A stretch of DNA of 64,000 nt from assembly GCF_039541915.1 (NCBI RefSeq), contig NZ_BAABHD010000081.1, positions 1 through 64,000 of the forward strand, in the 5' to 3' direction. Position 1 is the stretch's first letter. The number at the start of each line of letters is the position of its first letter. The translations under genes were made by a program, and so were the position numbers. A model generated the notes under the pieces. That model saw only the letters and a list, made by a program, of their open reading frames with translations. It had not been told where the DNA came from and made no database searches. This document shows, piece after piece, positions 43,725 to 51,821 of this stretch. The stretch comes from Nibrella saemangeumensis. Lineage in GTDB: Bacteria > Bacteroidota > Bacteroidia > Cytophagales > Spirosomataceae.

Positions 43725-45137
43725 ATGATTCAGATTGACTACGCGTTACAACCCGCCGATTTAACCAACAAACTCACCCGCTTCTGGGAGCTGTCCGGAC
43801 AAAAAATTAACCTGATCGAGAGCCAGTACGACGTTTCCAAAGGCTCGCCCGTCTTCACCGTACAGGGCCGGTATACCACCCGTGGCTGGACAGAATGGAC
43901 GCAGGGCTTCCAGTTCGGCTCGGCCATTCTGCAGTACGACGCCACGGAAGAAGAATCGTTTCTGGAGTCGGGCCGACAGAAGACGCTACAGGTGATGGCC
44001 CCGCACATCAGCCATATCGGCGTACACGACCACGGCTTCAACAACGTTAGTACCTACGGCAACCTGCTGCGACTCATGCAGGAGGGTAAGATTGGCTTTA
44101 ATGAGTGGGAAAAGAACTTCTACGAACTGGCCCTGAAAATCTCCGGGGCCGTACAGGCCAGCCGCTGGACTACTATCAAGAATGGAGCAGGGTCCGCACC
44201 GGCGGACCGGCTTGCCGGCTTTATCCACTCCTTCAACGGCCCTCACTCGCTCTTTGTCGATACCATCCGCTCCTGCCGGGCGTTGATGATTAGTCACCGG
44301 CTGGGTCATGTTTTCCAGGCCGAGAACGACATAAAAATCAACCTGCTCGACCGGGCCTTGCAACACATCAAAGCCACGGCTGACTTTTCCGTTTTCTACG
44401 GCGAAGGCCGCGACTCCTACGACATCTGGGGCCGTACTGCTCATGAAAGCGTATTCAACACCAAAGACGGCAACTTCCGCTGCCCCAATTCGCAGCAGGG
44501 CTATACCGGCTTTAGTACCTGGACCCGCGGACTGGCCTGGGCTATGTGCGGATTCCCCGAAGAACTCGAATTTCTGGCGACGCTGGACGATAGCGAATTG
44601 GCCCCCTTCGGCGGCCGCGAGGCCATTGAAGCCTATATGCTGAAAGCCGCCCGTGCTACCTGCGACTTCTACATTGAGCATACGCCCGTTGATGGTGTTC
44701 CGTACTGGGACACCGGTGCTCCCAATCTACACAAACTCGGCGATTACCTCAGCCGCCCGGCTGATCCGTACAATGAACACGAACCGGTGGATGGCTCAGC
44801 GGCTGCCATCGGCGCGCAGGGCCTGCTGCGGCTGGGCAAATACCTGACCAGCAAGGGCGATGCCGAAGCGGGCAACAAATACTGGCAGGCCGGTCTGACG
44901 GTTCTGAACACCATCTTCGACGAGCCCTACCTCAGCACTGATCCGAACCACCAGGGCCTGCTGCTGCACTCCATTTACCACCGCCCGAACGGCTGGGATT
45001 ATATCCCCGAAGGCAGCAAAATCCCGTATGGCGAATCGAGCATGTGGGGCGATTATCACGCCCGCGAAGCAGCACTCTACCTGCAGCGCGTTATCAACGA
45101 CGAAACCTATTACACCTTTTTCGGAGCCGTACAATGA
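43725..45137 (+). CDS. Unsaturated glucuronyl hydrolase-like (GH88) enzyme, cytoplasmic
   Basis: About 470 residues from ATG 43725. The alpha/alpha-barrel pattern of GH88 is clear: VHDHGFNNVSTYGN (Asp102), FVDTIRSCRAL (Asp179), then HESVFNTKDGNFRCPN and QGYTGFSTWTRGLAW (about 258-272), and YWDTGAP with DGSAAAIGAQGLL. The two Asp are in the places of the catalytic pair of UGL enzymes, which hydrate the 4,5-double bond of unsaturated uronic acids released by polysaccharide lyases. There is no signal peptide, so it acts on imported oligosaccharides. Its stop overlaps the next start (ATGA), showing translational coupling. The bulky differences from well-known UGLs mean the substrate may differ. 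Confidence 0.78.
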   Translation: MIQIDYALQPADLTNKLTRFWELSGQKINLIESQYDVSKGSPVFTVQGRYTTRGWTEWTQGFQFGSAILQYDATEEESFLESGRQKTLQVMAPHISHIGVHDHGFNNVSTYGNLLRLMQEGKIGFNEWEKNFYELALKISGAVQASRWTTIKNGAGSAPADRLAGFIHSFNGPHSLFVDTIRSCRALMISHRLGHVFQAENDIKINLLDRALQHIKATADFSVFYGEGRDSYDIWGRTAHESVFNTKDGNFRCPNSQQGYTGFSTWTRGLAWAMCGFPEELEFLATLDDSELAPFGGREAIEAYMLKAARATCDFYIEHTPVDGVPYWDTGAPNLHKLGDYLSRPADPYNEHEPVDGSAAAIGAQGLLRLGKYLTSKGDAEAGNKYWQAGLTVLNTIFDEPYLSTDPNHQGLLLHSIYHRPNGWDYIPEGSKIPYGESSMWGDYHAREAALYLQRVINDETYYTFFGAVQ

Positions 45138-45967
45138 GCGCCAAACCGCTAACCGACCTGTCGCGGCTCTGCGTGCATACCATCACCACCAAGCCGTGGA
45201 CCATTGAAGAAGCCGCTCAAAATTATTCCAAAATGGGCATTGGCGGCATCACTGTCTGGCGCGATACCCTCGCCGGCCGCTACATCCGGCACACCGGCCA
45301 GATGCTCCGCGACCACGGCCTGACCGTCGTGTCCCTCTGCCGGGGTGGTTTCTTTCCGAACGCCGACGCAGCCGGCCGGCAGGAAGCCATCGACGATAAC
45401 CGCCGGGCCATCGAAGAAGCCGCCGAATTGGGCGCTCCGCTCATCGTGCTGGTCTGCGGAGCCGACCCGCGTCAGCCACTGACCGAATCCCGCAAGCAGA
45501 TTCAGGACGGTATCATGGCCGTACTACCCCAAGCCGAAGCCGCCGGGGTAAAACTCGCCATTGAGCCCCTCCACCCGATGTACGCCGACAATCGATCAGC
45601 CATCAATACCCTAGCGCAGGCGAACGACATGGCCGAAGCGATCAACTCGCCCTGGGTAGGGGTGGCCGTGGATGTCTACCACCTCTGGTGGGACCCGACG
45701 CTGGAGCAGGAAATTGCCCGCTGCGGCCGGAACGGCAACCTCTACGCCTTCCACATGTGCGACTGGAAAACGCCGACAACCGATTTCCTGCTCGACCGCG
45801 GCCTAATGGGCGAGGGCTGCATCAACGTCCCACAGATTCGCAGCTGGGTCGAAGCGGCCGGTTTCGACGGGTTTAATGAGGTAGAAATCTTTTCGACTGC
45901 TCATTGGGCCAAAGACCAGCACGTTTTTCTGGACGAAATTAAGCAGGCGTACCTGCACCACTCATAA
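45134..45967 (+). CDS. Sugar phosphate isomerase/epimerase (xylose-isomerase-like TIM barrel)
   Basis: A 277-residue TIM-barrel protein started at the ATG that overlaps the GH88 stop. Metal ligands expected in the family are visible: Glu in LAIEPLHPMYAD, Asp and His in GVAVDVYHLWWDP, His in YAFHMCDWK and Glu in FNEVEIFST. Relatives include hydroxypyruvate isomerase, IolE/IolI and the isomerases found beside Gfo/Idh/MocA genes in 3-keto-sugar catabolism. It probably acts on the product of one of the neighbouring oxidoreductases. It is followed after 21 bases by a MocA-type gene. Confidence 0.87.
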   Translation: MSAKPLTDLSRLCVHTITTKPWTIEEAAQNYSKMGIGGITVWRDTLAGRYIRHTGQMLRDHGLTVVSLCRGGFFPNADAAGRQEAIDDNRRAIEEAAELGAPLIVLVCGADPRQPLTESRKQIQDGIMAVLPQAEAAGVKLAIEPLHPMYADNRSAINTLAQANDMAEAINSPWVGVAVDVYHLWWDPTLEQEIARCGRNGNLYAFHMCDWKTPTTDFLLDRGLMGEGCINVPQIRSWVEAAGFDGFNEVEIFSTAHWAKDQHVFLDEIKQAYLHHS

Positions 45968-45988
45968 TTACCAACCGAACATACCCCC

Positions 45989-47134
45989 ATGCAAGAACAC
46001 AAAGTAGGTATCATCATGAACGGCGTAACGGGCCGGATGGGTACCAACCAGCACCTGCTGCGCTCCATTGCCGCCATTATGAAACAGGGTGGCGTAAAAG
46101 TAGGGGCCGATGAAGTGATCATGCCCGATCCTATTCTGGTCGGCCGCAACGCCACTAAGCTGGAGCAATTATGCCAACAATCCGGCGTTCAGAAATTCAC
46201 CACCAACCTGGATGAAGCCTTAGCCGATCCGAACAATATTATCTATTTCGACGCTCAGACCACCGGCCGCCGGGCCGACGGTGTACGCAAAGCCGTAGAA
46301 GCCGGTAAGCACGTCTATTGCGAGAAGCCAACGGCCGTCAGCACCGAAACGGCGCTGGAACTCTACCATCTCTGCAAAGAGGCCGGGCTGAAAAACGGCG
46401 TGGTGCAGGACAAGCTTTGGCTGCCGGGCATCATGAAGCTGAAGCGGCTGATGCAAAACGACTTCTTCGGCAAAATTCTGTCGGTGCGCGGTGAGTTTGG
46501 GTACTGGGTATTTGAGGGTCATTCCATTCCGGCGCAGCGGCCGTCGTGGAACTACCGCAAAGAAGACGATGGCGGTATCATTGTGGATATGCTTTGCCAC
46601 TGGCGCTACGTGCTGGACCAGGTATTTGGCAAAGTAAAAGCGGTATCCTGCCTGGGTGCCACTCACATTCCGGAGCGCATCGACGAGCAGGGGCGTCCCT
46701 ATAAGTGTACCGCCGATGATGCCGCTTACGCTACGTTTGAACTCGAAAACGGCATTATTGCCCAGTTCAACTCTTCCTGGACCGTCCGCGTCCGTCGCGA
46801 CGATCTGCTGACCCTGCAGGTCGACGGCACCAAAGGCTCCGCCGTGGCCGGTCTGCGTGAATGCTATGTTCAGCATTACGGCAACACCCCCAAACCCGTC
46901 TGGAACCCGGATATCGAGCAGCCGATCAAGTTTTTCGAAGGCTGGGCGAAGGTACCCGAGCAGGAGCTATTCGACAACGCCTTCAAAGCGCAGTGGGAGC
47001 TGTTCCTGAAGCACGTGGTGAAAGACGAGCCCTTCCCCTGGACGCTGTACGAAGGCGCTAAGGGCGTGCAACTGGCCGAAAAAGGACTCGAAAGCTGGGC
47101 GAAGCGCTGCTGGGTTGATGTTCCTGAACTGTAA
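45989..47134 (+). CDS. Gfo/Idh/MocA family oxidoreductase
   Basis: A 381-residue two-domain NAD(P)-dependent sugar oxidoreductase. The Rossmann start is VGIIMNGVTGRMGTN (atypical longer loop), followed by AGKHVYCEKPTAV, which carries the EKP catalytic Lys, and VDMLCHWRYVLDQVFG in the substrate domain. No signal peptide. It may oxidise or reduce a sugar-acid or sugar at C3 or C1. It lies between the TIM-barrel isomerase and an SDR, suggesting one catabolic sequence. The start loop has a slightly unusual spacing but nothing points to inactivity. Confidence 0.88.
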   Translation: MQEHKVGIIMNGVTGRMGTNQHLLRSIAAIMKQGGVKVGADEVIMPDPILVGRNATKLEQLCQQSGVQKFTTNLDEALADPNNIIYFDAQTTGRRADGVRKAVEAGKHVYCEKPTAVSTETALELYHLCKEAGLKNGVVQDKLWLPGIMKLKRLMQNDFFGKILSVRGEFGYWVFEGHSIPAQRPSWNYRKEDDGGIIVDMLCHWRYVLDQVFGKVKAVSCLGATHIPERIDEQGRPYKCTADDAAYATFELENGIIAQFNSSWTVRVRRDDLLTLQVDGTKGSAVAGLRECYVQHYGNTPKPVWNPDIEQPIKFFEGWAKVPEQELFDNAFKAQWELFLKHVVKDEPFPWTLYEGAKGVQLAEKGLESWAKRCWVDVPEL

Positions 47135-47138
47135 AACG

Positions 47139-47318
47139 ACACCCCCTGCCCCCCTTGTTAGGGGGATAGCTGGCGCACACTATCGCTAACGCATGATTTG
47201 CTTACGCCTAACATCTACGGACTTCTAAGAGCTTTCATGTAGCCAATCTAGAGAAATGCTTTTGCCATAGGTCAGGAGTAGCGAAGCTATCCCCCCTAAC
47301 AAGGGGGGCAGGGGGTGT
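47139..47318. repeat. Intergenic inverted repeat (33/34-bp arms)
   Basis: Arm 47139-47171 begins ACACCCCCTGCCCCCCTTG and pairs with 47285-47318, with a single extra C in the right arm. The spacer is 113 bases. It lies between MocA and SDR genes of the same strand. I recognise CCCCCTGCCCCCCTTGTTAGG-type palindromes as dispersed elements in several Bacteroidota. Confidence 0.75.
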
Positions 47319-47332
47319 AAAAAACTCCTAAA

Positions 47333-48103
47333 ATGAAAAAAGTAGCATTTGTCACCGGCGGCAGCCGGGGTATCGGGTTCGGTATTGCCGAACACCTGGC
47401 CAAAAACGGTTTCGATCTGGCCATCAATGGTGTCCGTCCGGAAGAATCCGTCACCGAAGCACTGGGCCAGTTGCGCCAGGCTGGAGCCGACGTCATCTAC
47501 TGTCAGGGCGATATAGCCTCGCGGGAAGCGCGGGAAGCGATGCTAGCACAAATCAAAAGCCATTTCGGGCGGCTGAATGTGCTGGTTAATAATGCGGGGG
47601 TAGCCCCCAAAGAGCGTCGGGATATACTGGAAGCAACGGAAGAAAGCTTCGATTACGTCATATCGACTAACCTGCGCGGAGCTTACTTTTTAACGCAGGC
47701 AGCGGCTAACGTCATGATCGAGCAGCAACGGGTTAATGATGACTTCTTCGGCTGCATCATTAACGTATCGTCCATCTCGGCGACGGTCGTTTCGGTGAAT
47801 CGGGGCGAATACTGCATTGCCAAAGCGGGACTCAGCATGGCCACCCAGCTTTTTGCCTCCCGGCTGGGTGAGTTTAACATCCCCGTCTACGAAGTACGGC
47901 CGGGCGTCATCAAAACCGATATGACTGCGGGCGTCACCGACAAGTACGACCGGCTCATCGAAGGTGGCCTTTGTGTGCAGAAACGATGGGGCTATCCGGA
48001 CGATGTCGGCAAGGCTGTGGCGGCTCTGGCGCGGGGCGATTTCCCCTACTCCACCGGGCAGGTCATCATGGTCGACGGTGGCTTGACCATGCCCCGTCTG
48101 TAA
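47333..48103 (+). CDS. SDR-family oxidoreductase (3-ketoacyl-ACP-reductase-like)
   Basis: A 256-residue SDR with TGGSRGIGFG (residues 8-17), LNVLVNNAGVAP, Ser in NVSSIS and the YCIAK active-site pair. The fold and MVDGGLTMPRL end are those of the FabG/carbonyl reductase class. In this locus it probably acts on a keto-sugar or keto-acid, not in fatty acid synthesis, because the flanking genes are sugar genes; this is inference. It follows the inverted repeat at 47139-47318. Confidence 0.88.
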   Translation: MKKVAFVTGGSRGIGFGIAEHLAKNGFDLAINGVRPEESVTEALGQLRQAGADVIYCQGDIASREAREAMLAQIKSHFGRLNVLVNNAGVAPKERRDILEATEESFDYVISTNLRGAYFLTQAAANVMIEQQRVNDDFFGCIINVSSISATVVSVNRGEYCIAKAGLSMATQLFASRLGEFNIPVYEVRPGVIKTDMTAGVTDKYDRLIEGGLCVQKRWGYPDDVGKAVAALARGDFPYSTGQVIMVDGGLTMPRL

Positions 48104-48154
48104 CCTTTTCCGACTAAGTAAGTAGGGTTACTGCTTTTTTTGATTTAGAGAAGT

Positions 48155-48255
48155 AAGACGCTGGATACTAGACACTGGACTTTAGACTTGTAGTTATCCT
48201 ATAATCCTTTATTACTAACGTAATTCTTCGTCTAAAGTCTGGTGTCGAACGTCTT
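48155..48255. repeat. Imperfect intergenic inverted repeat
   Basis: AAGACGCTGGATACTAGACA... (48155-48187) pairs with the reverse of 48229-48255 at AAGACG and ACTTTAGAC, with gaps between. It carries repeated TAGAC/CTGGAC units and looks like a decayed dispersed repeat. Confidence 0.5.
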
Positions 48256-48276
48256 AAAAATAAACCCTTATTCCGC

Positions 48277-49662
48277 ATGAAAGACAAACACGATTCAAGA
48301 AGAGAGTTCCTGAAAAAAGTCACGGTCGGTTCGCTGGCGGCCACTGCGGTTCCTGGCCTGGCCATGGCCGGTGCTGACACGCCCATCGGCAGCAGTAACG
48401 TCATGCCGACGATCATTCCCTCGAAGGTATTCGGGGCCAACGACCGTGTCCGGGTAGCGGTACTCGGCGTAAATGGCCGGGGCAAAGACCATATTTCCGG
48501 CTTCATGCGCCATCTGGAGAACAAGGTAGAGGTGGTTACCCTTTGCGATGCCGATAACGTGGTGCTGCAGGAGCGGGCGAAGGAGTTCGAGACCAAGTAC
48601 AGCAAAAAGGTAAAGACCGAGCAGGACCTGCGCCGGGTATTCGACGATAAGGAGGTTGATGCCGTCAGCATCGCCATGCCGAACCACTGGCACGCGCTGG
48701 CGACGATCTGGGCCTGTCAGGCGGGCAAAGATGTGTACGTGGAGAAACCCGGTTCGCATACGTTCATGGAAGGCCGCCGGATGATCGAAGCGGCCGAGCG
48801 CTACGACCGCATTGTCCAGCATGGCGTGCAGCTTCGCAGTTCGGAGGCCATGAAAGAAGCCATCCAGCACCTCCGCAACGGTACCATCGGTAAGGTATAC
48901 ATGGCGAGAGGGCTGGTGTTTAAGTGGCGGCCCGACATTGGTAACCAGGGCAATTCACCCGTTCCCGAAGGGCTCAACTGGGATCTGTGGCAGGGGCCAG
49001 CGCAGGCAAAAGCGTTCAGCAAAAACTATGTACACTACAACTGGCACTGGTTCTGGGACTACGGCAACGGCGATATCGGCAACCAGGGTATCCACGAAAC
49101 CGACCTTTGCATGTGGGGCCTCGATGTAGGACTGCCGGAAGAAATCTCCTCATCTGGTGGCAAGTTCCTCTGGAATGACGTTAAGGAGACTCCAGAAGTT
49201 CTGACTACCACGTATAAATACCCCAAAGAAGGTAAGGTAATTCAGTTTGAGGTGCGCCCCTGGATGACCAACAAGGAAGACGGCGTCGAAGTCGGCAACA
49301 TCTTCTACGGCGATAAAGGCTATATGGTCATCAACGGCTATGCGGATTACAAGATCTTTCTGGGCCGCGACCGCCAGCCGGGTCCCGCCCGCAACGCCGG
49401 TGGCGACCACTACAAGAACTTTATTGACGCCGTTCGGGCCCACGACAAGAAACTGCTGAACGGACCGGTCGAAACGGCTCACCTGGCATCGGGTATTGCG
49501 CACCTGGGCAATATATCGTACCGCCTGGGTCGCACGCTGAAGTTCGATCCGCAAAAGGAGCAGTTCATCGGCGATAAGGAAGCCAACGCCATGCTGACCC
49601 GCAAATACCGGGCGCCCTATGTTATTCCGGATAACATTGCAGCCCCGATTTCCAAGCGATAG
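48277..49662 (+). CDS. Gfo/Idh/MocA family oxidoreductase with Tat-type signal
   Basis: A 461-residue exported oxidoreductase. The N-terminus has the twin-Arg motif SRREFLKK followed by a hydrophobic stretch ending AMAGAD, so it is folded in the cytoplasm with its cofactor and exported by Tat. The Rossmann start is VRVAVLGVNGRGKDH; MPNHWHALA and KDVYVEKPGSH include the EKP motif; HWFWDYGNGDIGNQGIHETD is the metal/substrate site typical of this Bacteroidota subfamily. It probably oxidises or epimerises glycosides in the periplasm, as known for Tat-exported homologues (for example GH109 N-acetylgalactosaminidases, which share this fold and use NAD). GH109 activity is a real alternative. Confidence 0.87.
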   Translation: MKDKHDSRREFLKKVTVGSLAATAVPGLAMAGADTPIGSSNVMPTIIPSKVFGANDRVRVAVLGVNGRGKDHISGFMRHLENKVEVVTLCDADNVVLQERAKEFETKYSKKVKTEQDLRRVFDDKEVDAVSIAMPNHWHALATIWACQAGKDVYVEKPGSHTFMEGRRMIEAAERYDRIVQHGVQLRSSEAMKEAIQHLRNGTIGKVYMARGLVFKWRPDIGNQGNSPVPEGLNWDLWQGPAQAKAFSKNYVHYNWHWFWDYGNGDIGNQGIHETDLCMWGLDVGLPEEISSSGGKFLWNDVKETPEVLTTTYKYPKEGKVIQFEVRPWMTNKEDGVEVGNIFYGDKGYMVINGYADYKIFLGRDRQPGPARNAGGDHYKNFIDAVRAHDKKLLNGPVETAHLASGIAHLGNISYRLGRTLKFDPQKEQFIGDKEANAMLTRKYRAPYVIPDNIAAPISKR

Positions 49663-49670
49663 TTTTTCAT

Positions 49671-49718
49671 GCAAAGCCACTAAAGCGCAGCCTTCTCTTT
49701 GTGTTGTAGTGGCTTTGC
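49671..49718. repeat. Inverted repeat before the MFS gene
   Basis: Arms GCAAAGCCACTA (49671-49682) and TAGTGGCTTTGC (49707-49718) pair perfectly across 24 bases. The TAGTGGCTTTGCGTGAA string is a motif I associate with dispersed repeats in many Bacteroidota. Confidence 0.65.
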
Positions 49719-49754
49719 GTGAACCTTTTGTCTTTATTTCCTACTCCCCGTCTC

Positions 49755-51014
49755 ATGCTTAACCAACCTGTCACCCAACCAGACGCAAGCGTTCAACCCA
49801 GTGTCGTCCGGCAATTGTTATCCATACCGGTCATGGTAGCGGCCCTCGGCTACCTCGTCGATATGTACGATCTGTTTCTGTTCAGCGTCGTGCGCGTACC
49901 CAGTCTCAAAGCCATAGGCGTAACCGGCGACGCCCTGTTATCCGACGGTATTTTTCTGCTCAATATGCAGATGGCCGGGATGCTGATCGGGGGCGTTTTC
50001 TGGGGGGTTATGGGTGATAAGCGAGGTAGACTTTCCGTTTTATTTGGCTCTATCCTGCTCTATTCACTGGCGAACATCGGCAATGGCCTGGTCAATACGG
50101 TCGGTCAATACGCCCTGTTGCGGTTTATCGCCGGGGTAGGCCTGGCCGGGGAACTCGGTGCGGGCGTTACGCTGGTGACCGAGGTACTGCCGAAAGAGAT
50201 CCGTGGGTATGGCACCACCATTGTCGCCACTATGGGTGTACTCGGAGCCATTATGGCGTATTTTGTAGCTGACCTTTTCGACTGGCGTATTTCGTACTTT
50301 ATTGGCGGTGGACTGGGCCTGATGCTGCTGGTGCTGCGGATCAATGTATTTGAATCCGCTGCCTTTGTTAAGGCGAAAGAGAAGAGCGTGGACCGGGGCA
50401 ATCTATTGATGCTGTTCAACAACAAAACCCGTTTTCTGAAATACCTGCAGTGCATTCTGATCGGCCTGCCGATCTGGTTTGTGGTGGGTATTCTGATTAC
50501 CTTCTCCCCCGAGTTTGGGCAGGCACTAGGTCTCTCGGAGCCGGTGGTAGCGGGTAAGGCGGTGATGCTGGCCTTCACAGGGCAGGTATTCGGCGATATT
50601 GCCAGTGGTTTCCTGAGTCAGTACCTGAAGAGCCGTAAGAAGGTCATTCTGCTGTTTGTCCTGCTGTCGTCGGTGTTCATCGCGGTCTACCTGCTGGCCC
50701 CGGTCAAAGACATCACGGCATTTTACATTATCTGTACCCTGCTCGGCTTCGCCAACGGGTACTGGGCCCTGTTCGTGACCATTGCCGCCGAGCTGTTCGG
50801 CACCAACCTGCGTGCTACGGTAGCCACTACGGTGCCCAATTTTGTCCGGGGGGCGGTCATCCCGCTGGCCAGTCTGTTTACGCTGTTTAAGCCGTCAGTG
50901 GGTACTGTCAGCAGCGCCTTACTTGTCGGTGGCCTGACCTTAACCCTCGCCCTGGTTGCCCTTTTCTACCTGGAAGAGACGTTTAAGAAAGATCTGGATT
51001 ATGTAGAGAAGTAA
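49755..51014 (+). CDS. MFS transporter
   Basis: About 419 residues from ATG 49755, with twelve hydrophobic helices. The MFS loop-2 signature is GVMGDKRGRLSVLFGS, and Asp-Met-Tyr-Asp in the first helix region (LVDMYDLFLFSVV) together with AGELGAGVTLVTEVLP point to the sugar/organic-acid permeases related to the sugar-phosphate/hexuronate families. It faces the same strand as the preceding oxidoreductase and is probably the uptake protein of the locus at the cytoplasmic membrane. Substrate is inferred only from context. Confidence 0.87.
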   Translation: MLNQPVTQPDASVQPSVVRQLLSIPVMVAALGYLVDMYDLFLFSVVRVPSLKAIGVTGDALLSDGIFLLNMQMAGMLIGGVFWGVMGDKRGRLSVLFGSILLYSLANIGNGLVNTVGQYALLRFIAGVGLAGELGAGVTLVTEVLPKEIRGYGTTIVATMGVLGAIMAYFVADLFDWRISYFIGGGLGLMLLVLRINVFESAAFVKAKEKSVDRGNLLMLFNNKTRFLKYLQCILIGLPIWFVVGILITFSPEFGQALGLSEPVVAGKAVMLAFTGQVFGDIASGFLSQYLKSRKKVILLFVLLSSVFIAVYLLAPVKDITAFYIICTLLGFANGYWALFVTIAAELFGTNLRATVATTVPNFVRGAVIPLASLFTLFKPSVGTVSSALLVGGLTLTLALVALFYLEETFKKDLDYVEK

Positions 51015-51017
51015 GGA

Positions 51018-51743
51018 CTATCGCACAAACCGGTACAGATACGGAGCCTTGTTAGCCGCGCCCGTATATTTCTTCTCCAGCCGCTCCAGCACGTTCATGT
51101 CCAGAATCTTTTTCTGAAAGTTATTGCGGGCAAAGGGTTTGTCAAAAATCGCTTCGTACAGCTCCTGCACTTCCCGCATGGTAAACGTGTCCGGCAGCAG
51201 GTTAAACGCAATCAGCTTTTCATCGAGGTTCGAGCGCAAGGTGTCGAGCGCTCTGGCCACGATTTCGTTATGGTCCATGATCATCGGCGGCAATTGCCTG
51301 ATGCTATACCAGCCGATGGATTCGTCAATCTCGTGCTTCTGCGGGATTACCTTGTTGATGTCCACCAGCGCGTAATAACCAATGGAGATAAAGCGACGGG
51401 TTACCCACTCAAATTCTTTCTGGTTAAATCGGTTAGCCCCCAGGGTTTCCTCGTTCAGTTCAATCAACCGTTCCAGAAAGGGTTTGTTGGTGCGGCCGGT
51501 ATCGCCGAATACCCGAAACTGCTCCAGGTAAATGTCTATGATGCCGGTCCGGGATTCCAATATACGATGGGCGGCCTCATCGATGCTTTCGTTCTGGTCG
51601 ATAAAGCCGCCGGGCAGCGCCCAGAAGTCACCCCGGAAATTGAGTTTAGGCACCAATACTTTAAGCTGCTTATCCTGATAGCCAAAGATGACGCAATCAA
51701 TGGAAAGCTGTTGAATGTAGTTTTGCTCGCTGGGCGAATGCAT
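51018..51743 (-). CDS. Nudix-domain transcriptional regulator (NrtR/AraR-like), catalytically dead
   Basis: About 241 residues from ATG 51743 (MHSPSEQNYIQQLSIDCVIF). An N-terminal Nudix domain (about 10-155) is followed by a winged helix-turn-helix (about 160-235: TFTMREVQELYEAIFDKPFA, RNNFQKKIL). The Nudix box is degenerate: Glu52 and Arg60 remain, but the catalytic Glu after Arg60 is Ile61 and the EE pair is Ser64-Arg65, so hydrolysis is very unlikely and the domain serves as a ligand sensor. In Bacteroides a protein of this type (AraR) represses arabinose genes; NrtR of other phyla binds ADP-ribose. Here it sits between the MFS gene (convergent) and the GH2 gene on its own strand. Confidence 0.88.
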   Translation of the reverse strand: MHSPSEQNYIQQLSIDCVIFGYQDKQLKVLVPKLNFRGDFWALPGGFIDQNESIDEAAHRILESRTGIIDIYLEQFRVFGDTGRTNKPFLERLIELNEETLGANRFNQKEFEWVTRRFISIGYYALVDINKVIPQKHEIDESIGWYSIRQLPPMIMDHNEIVARALDTLRSNLDEKLIAFNLLPDTFTMREVQELYEAIFDKPFARNNFQKKILDMNVLERLEKKYTGAANKAPYLYRFVR

Positions 51744-51821
51744 AAAGCGTCTGTTTATACCGGTAAGCGGTCTCACCACAAACTTATAGGTTCTTACCAT
51801 TTTAAGGGTAATCAAATTGTA

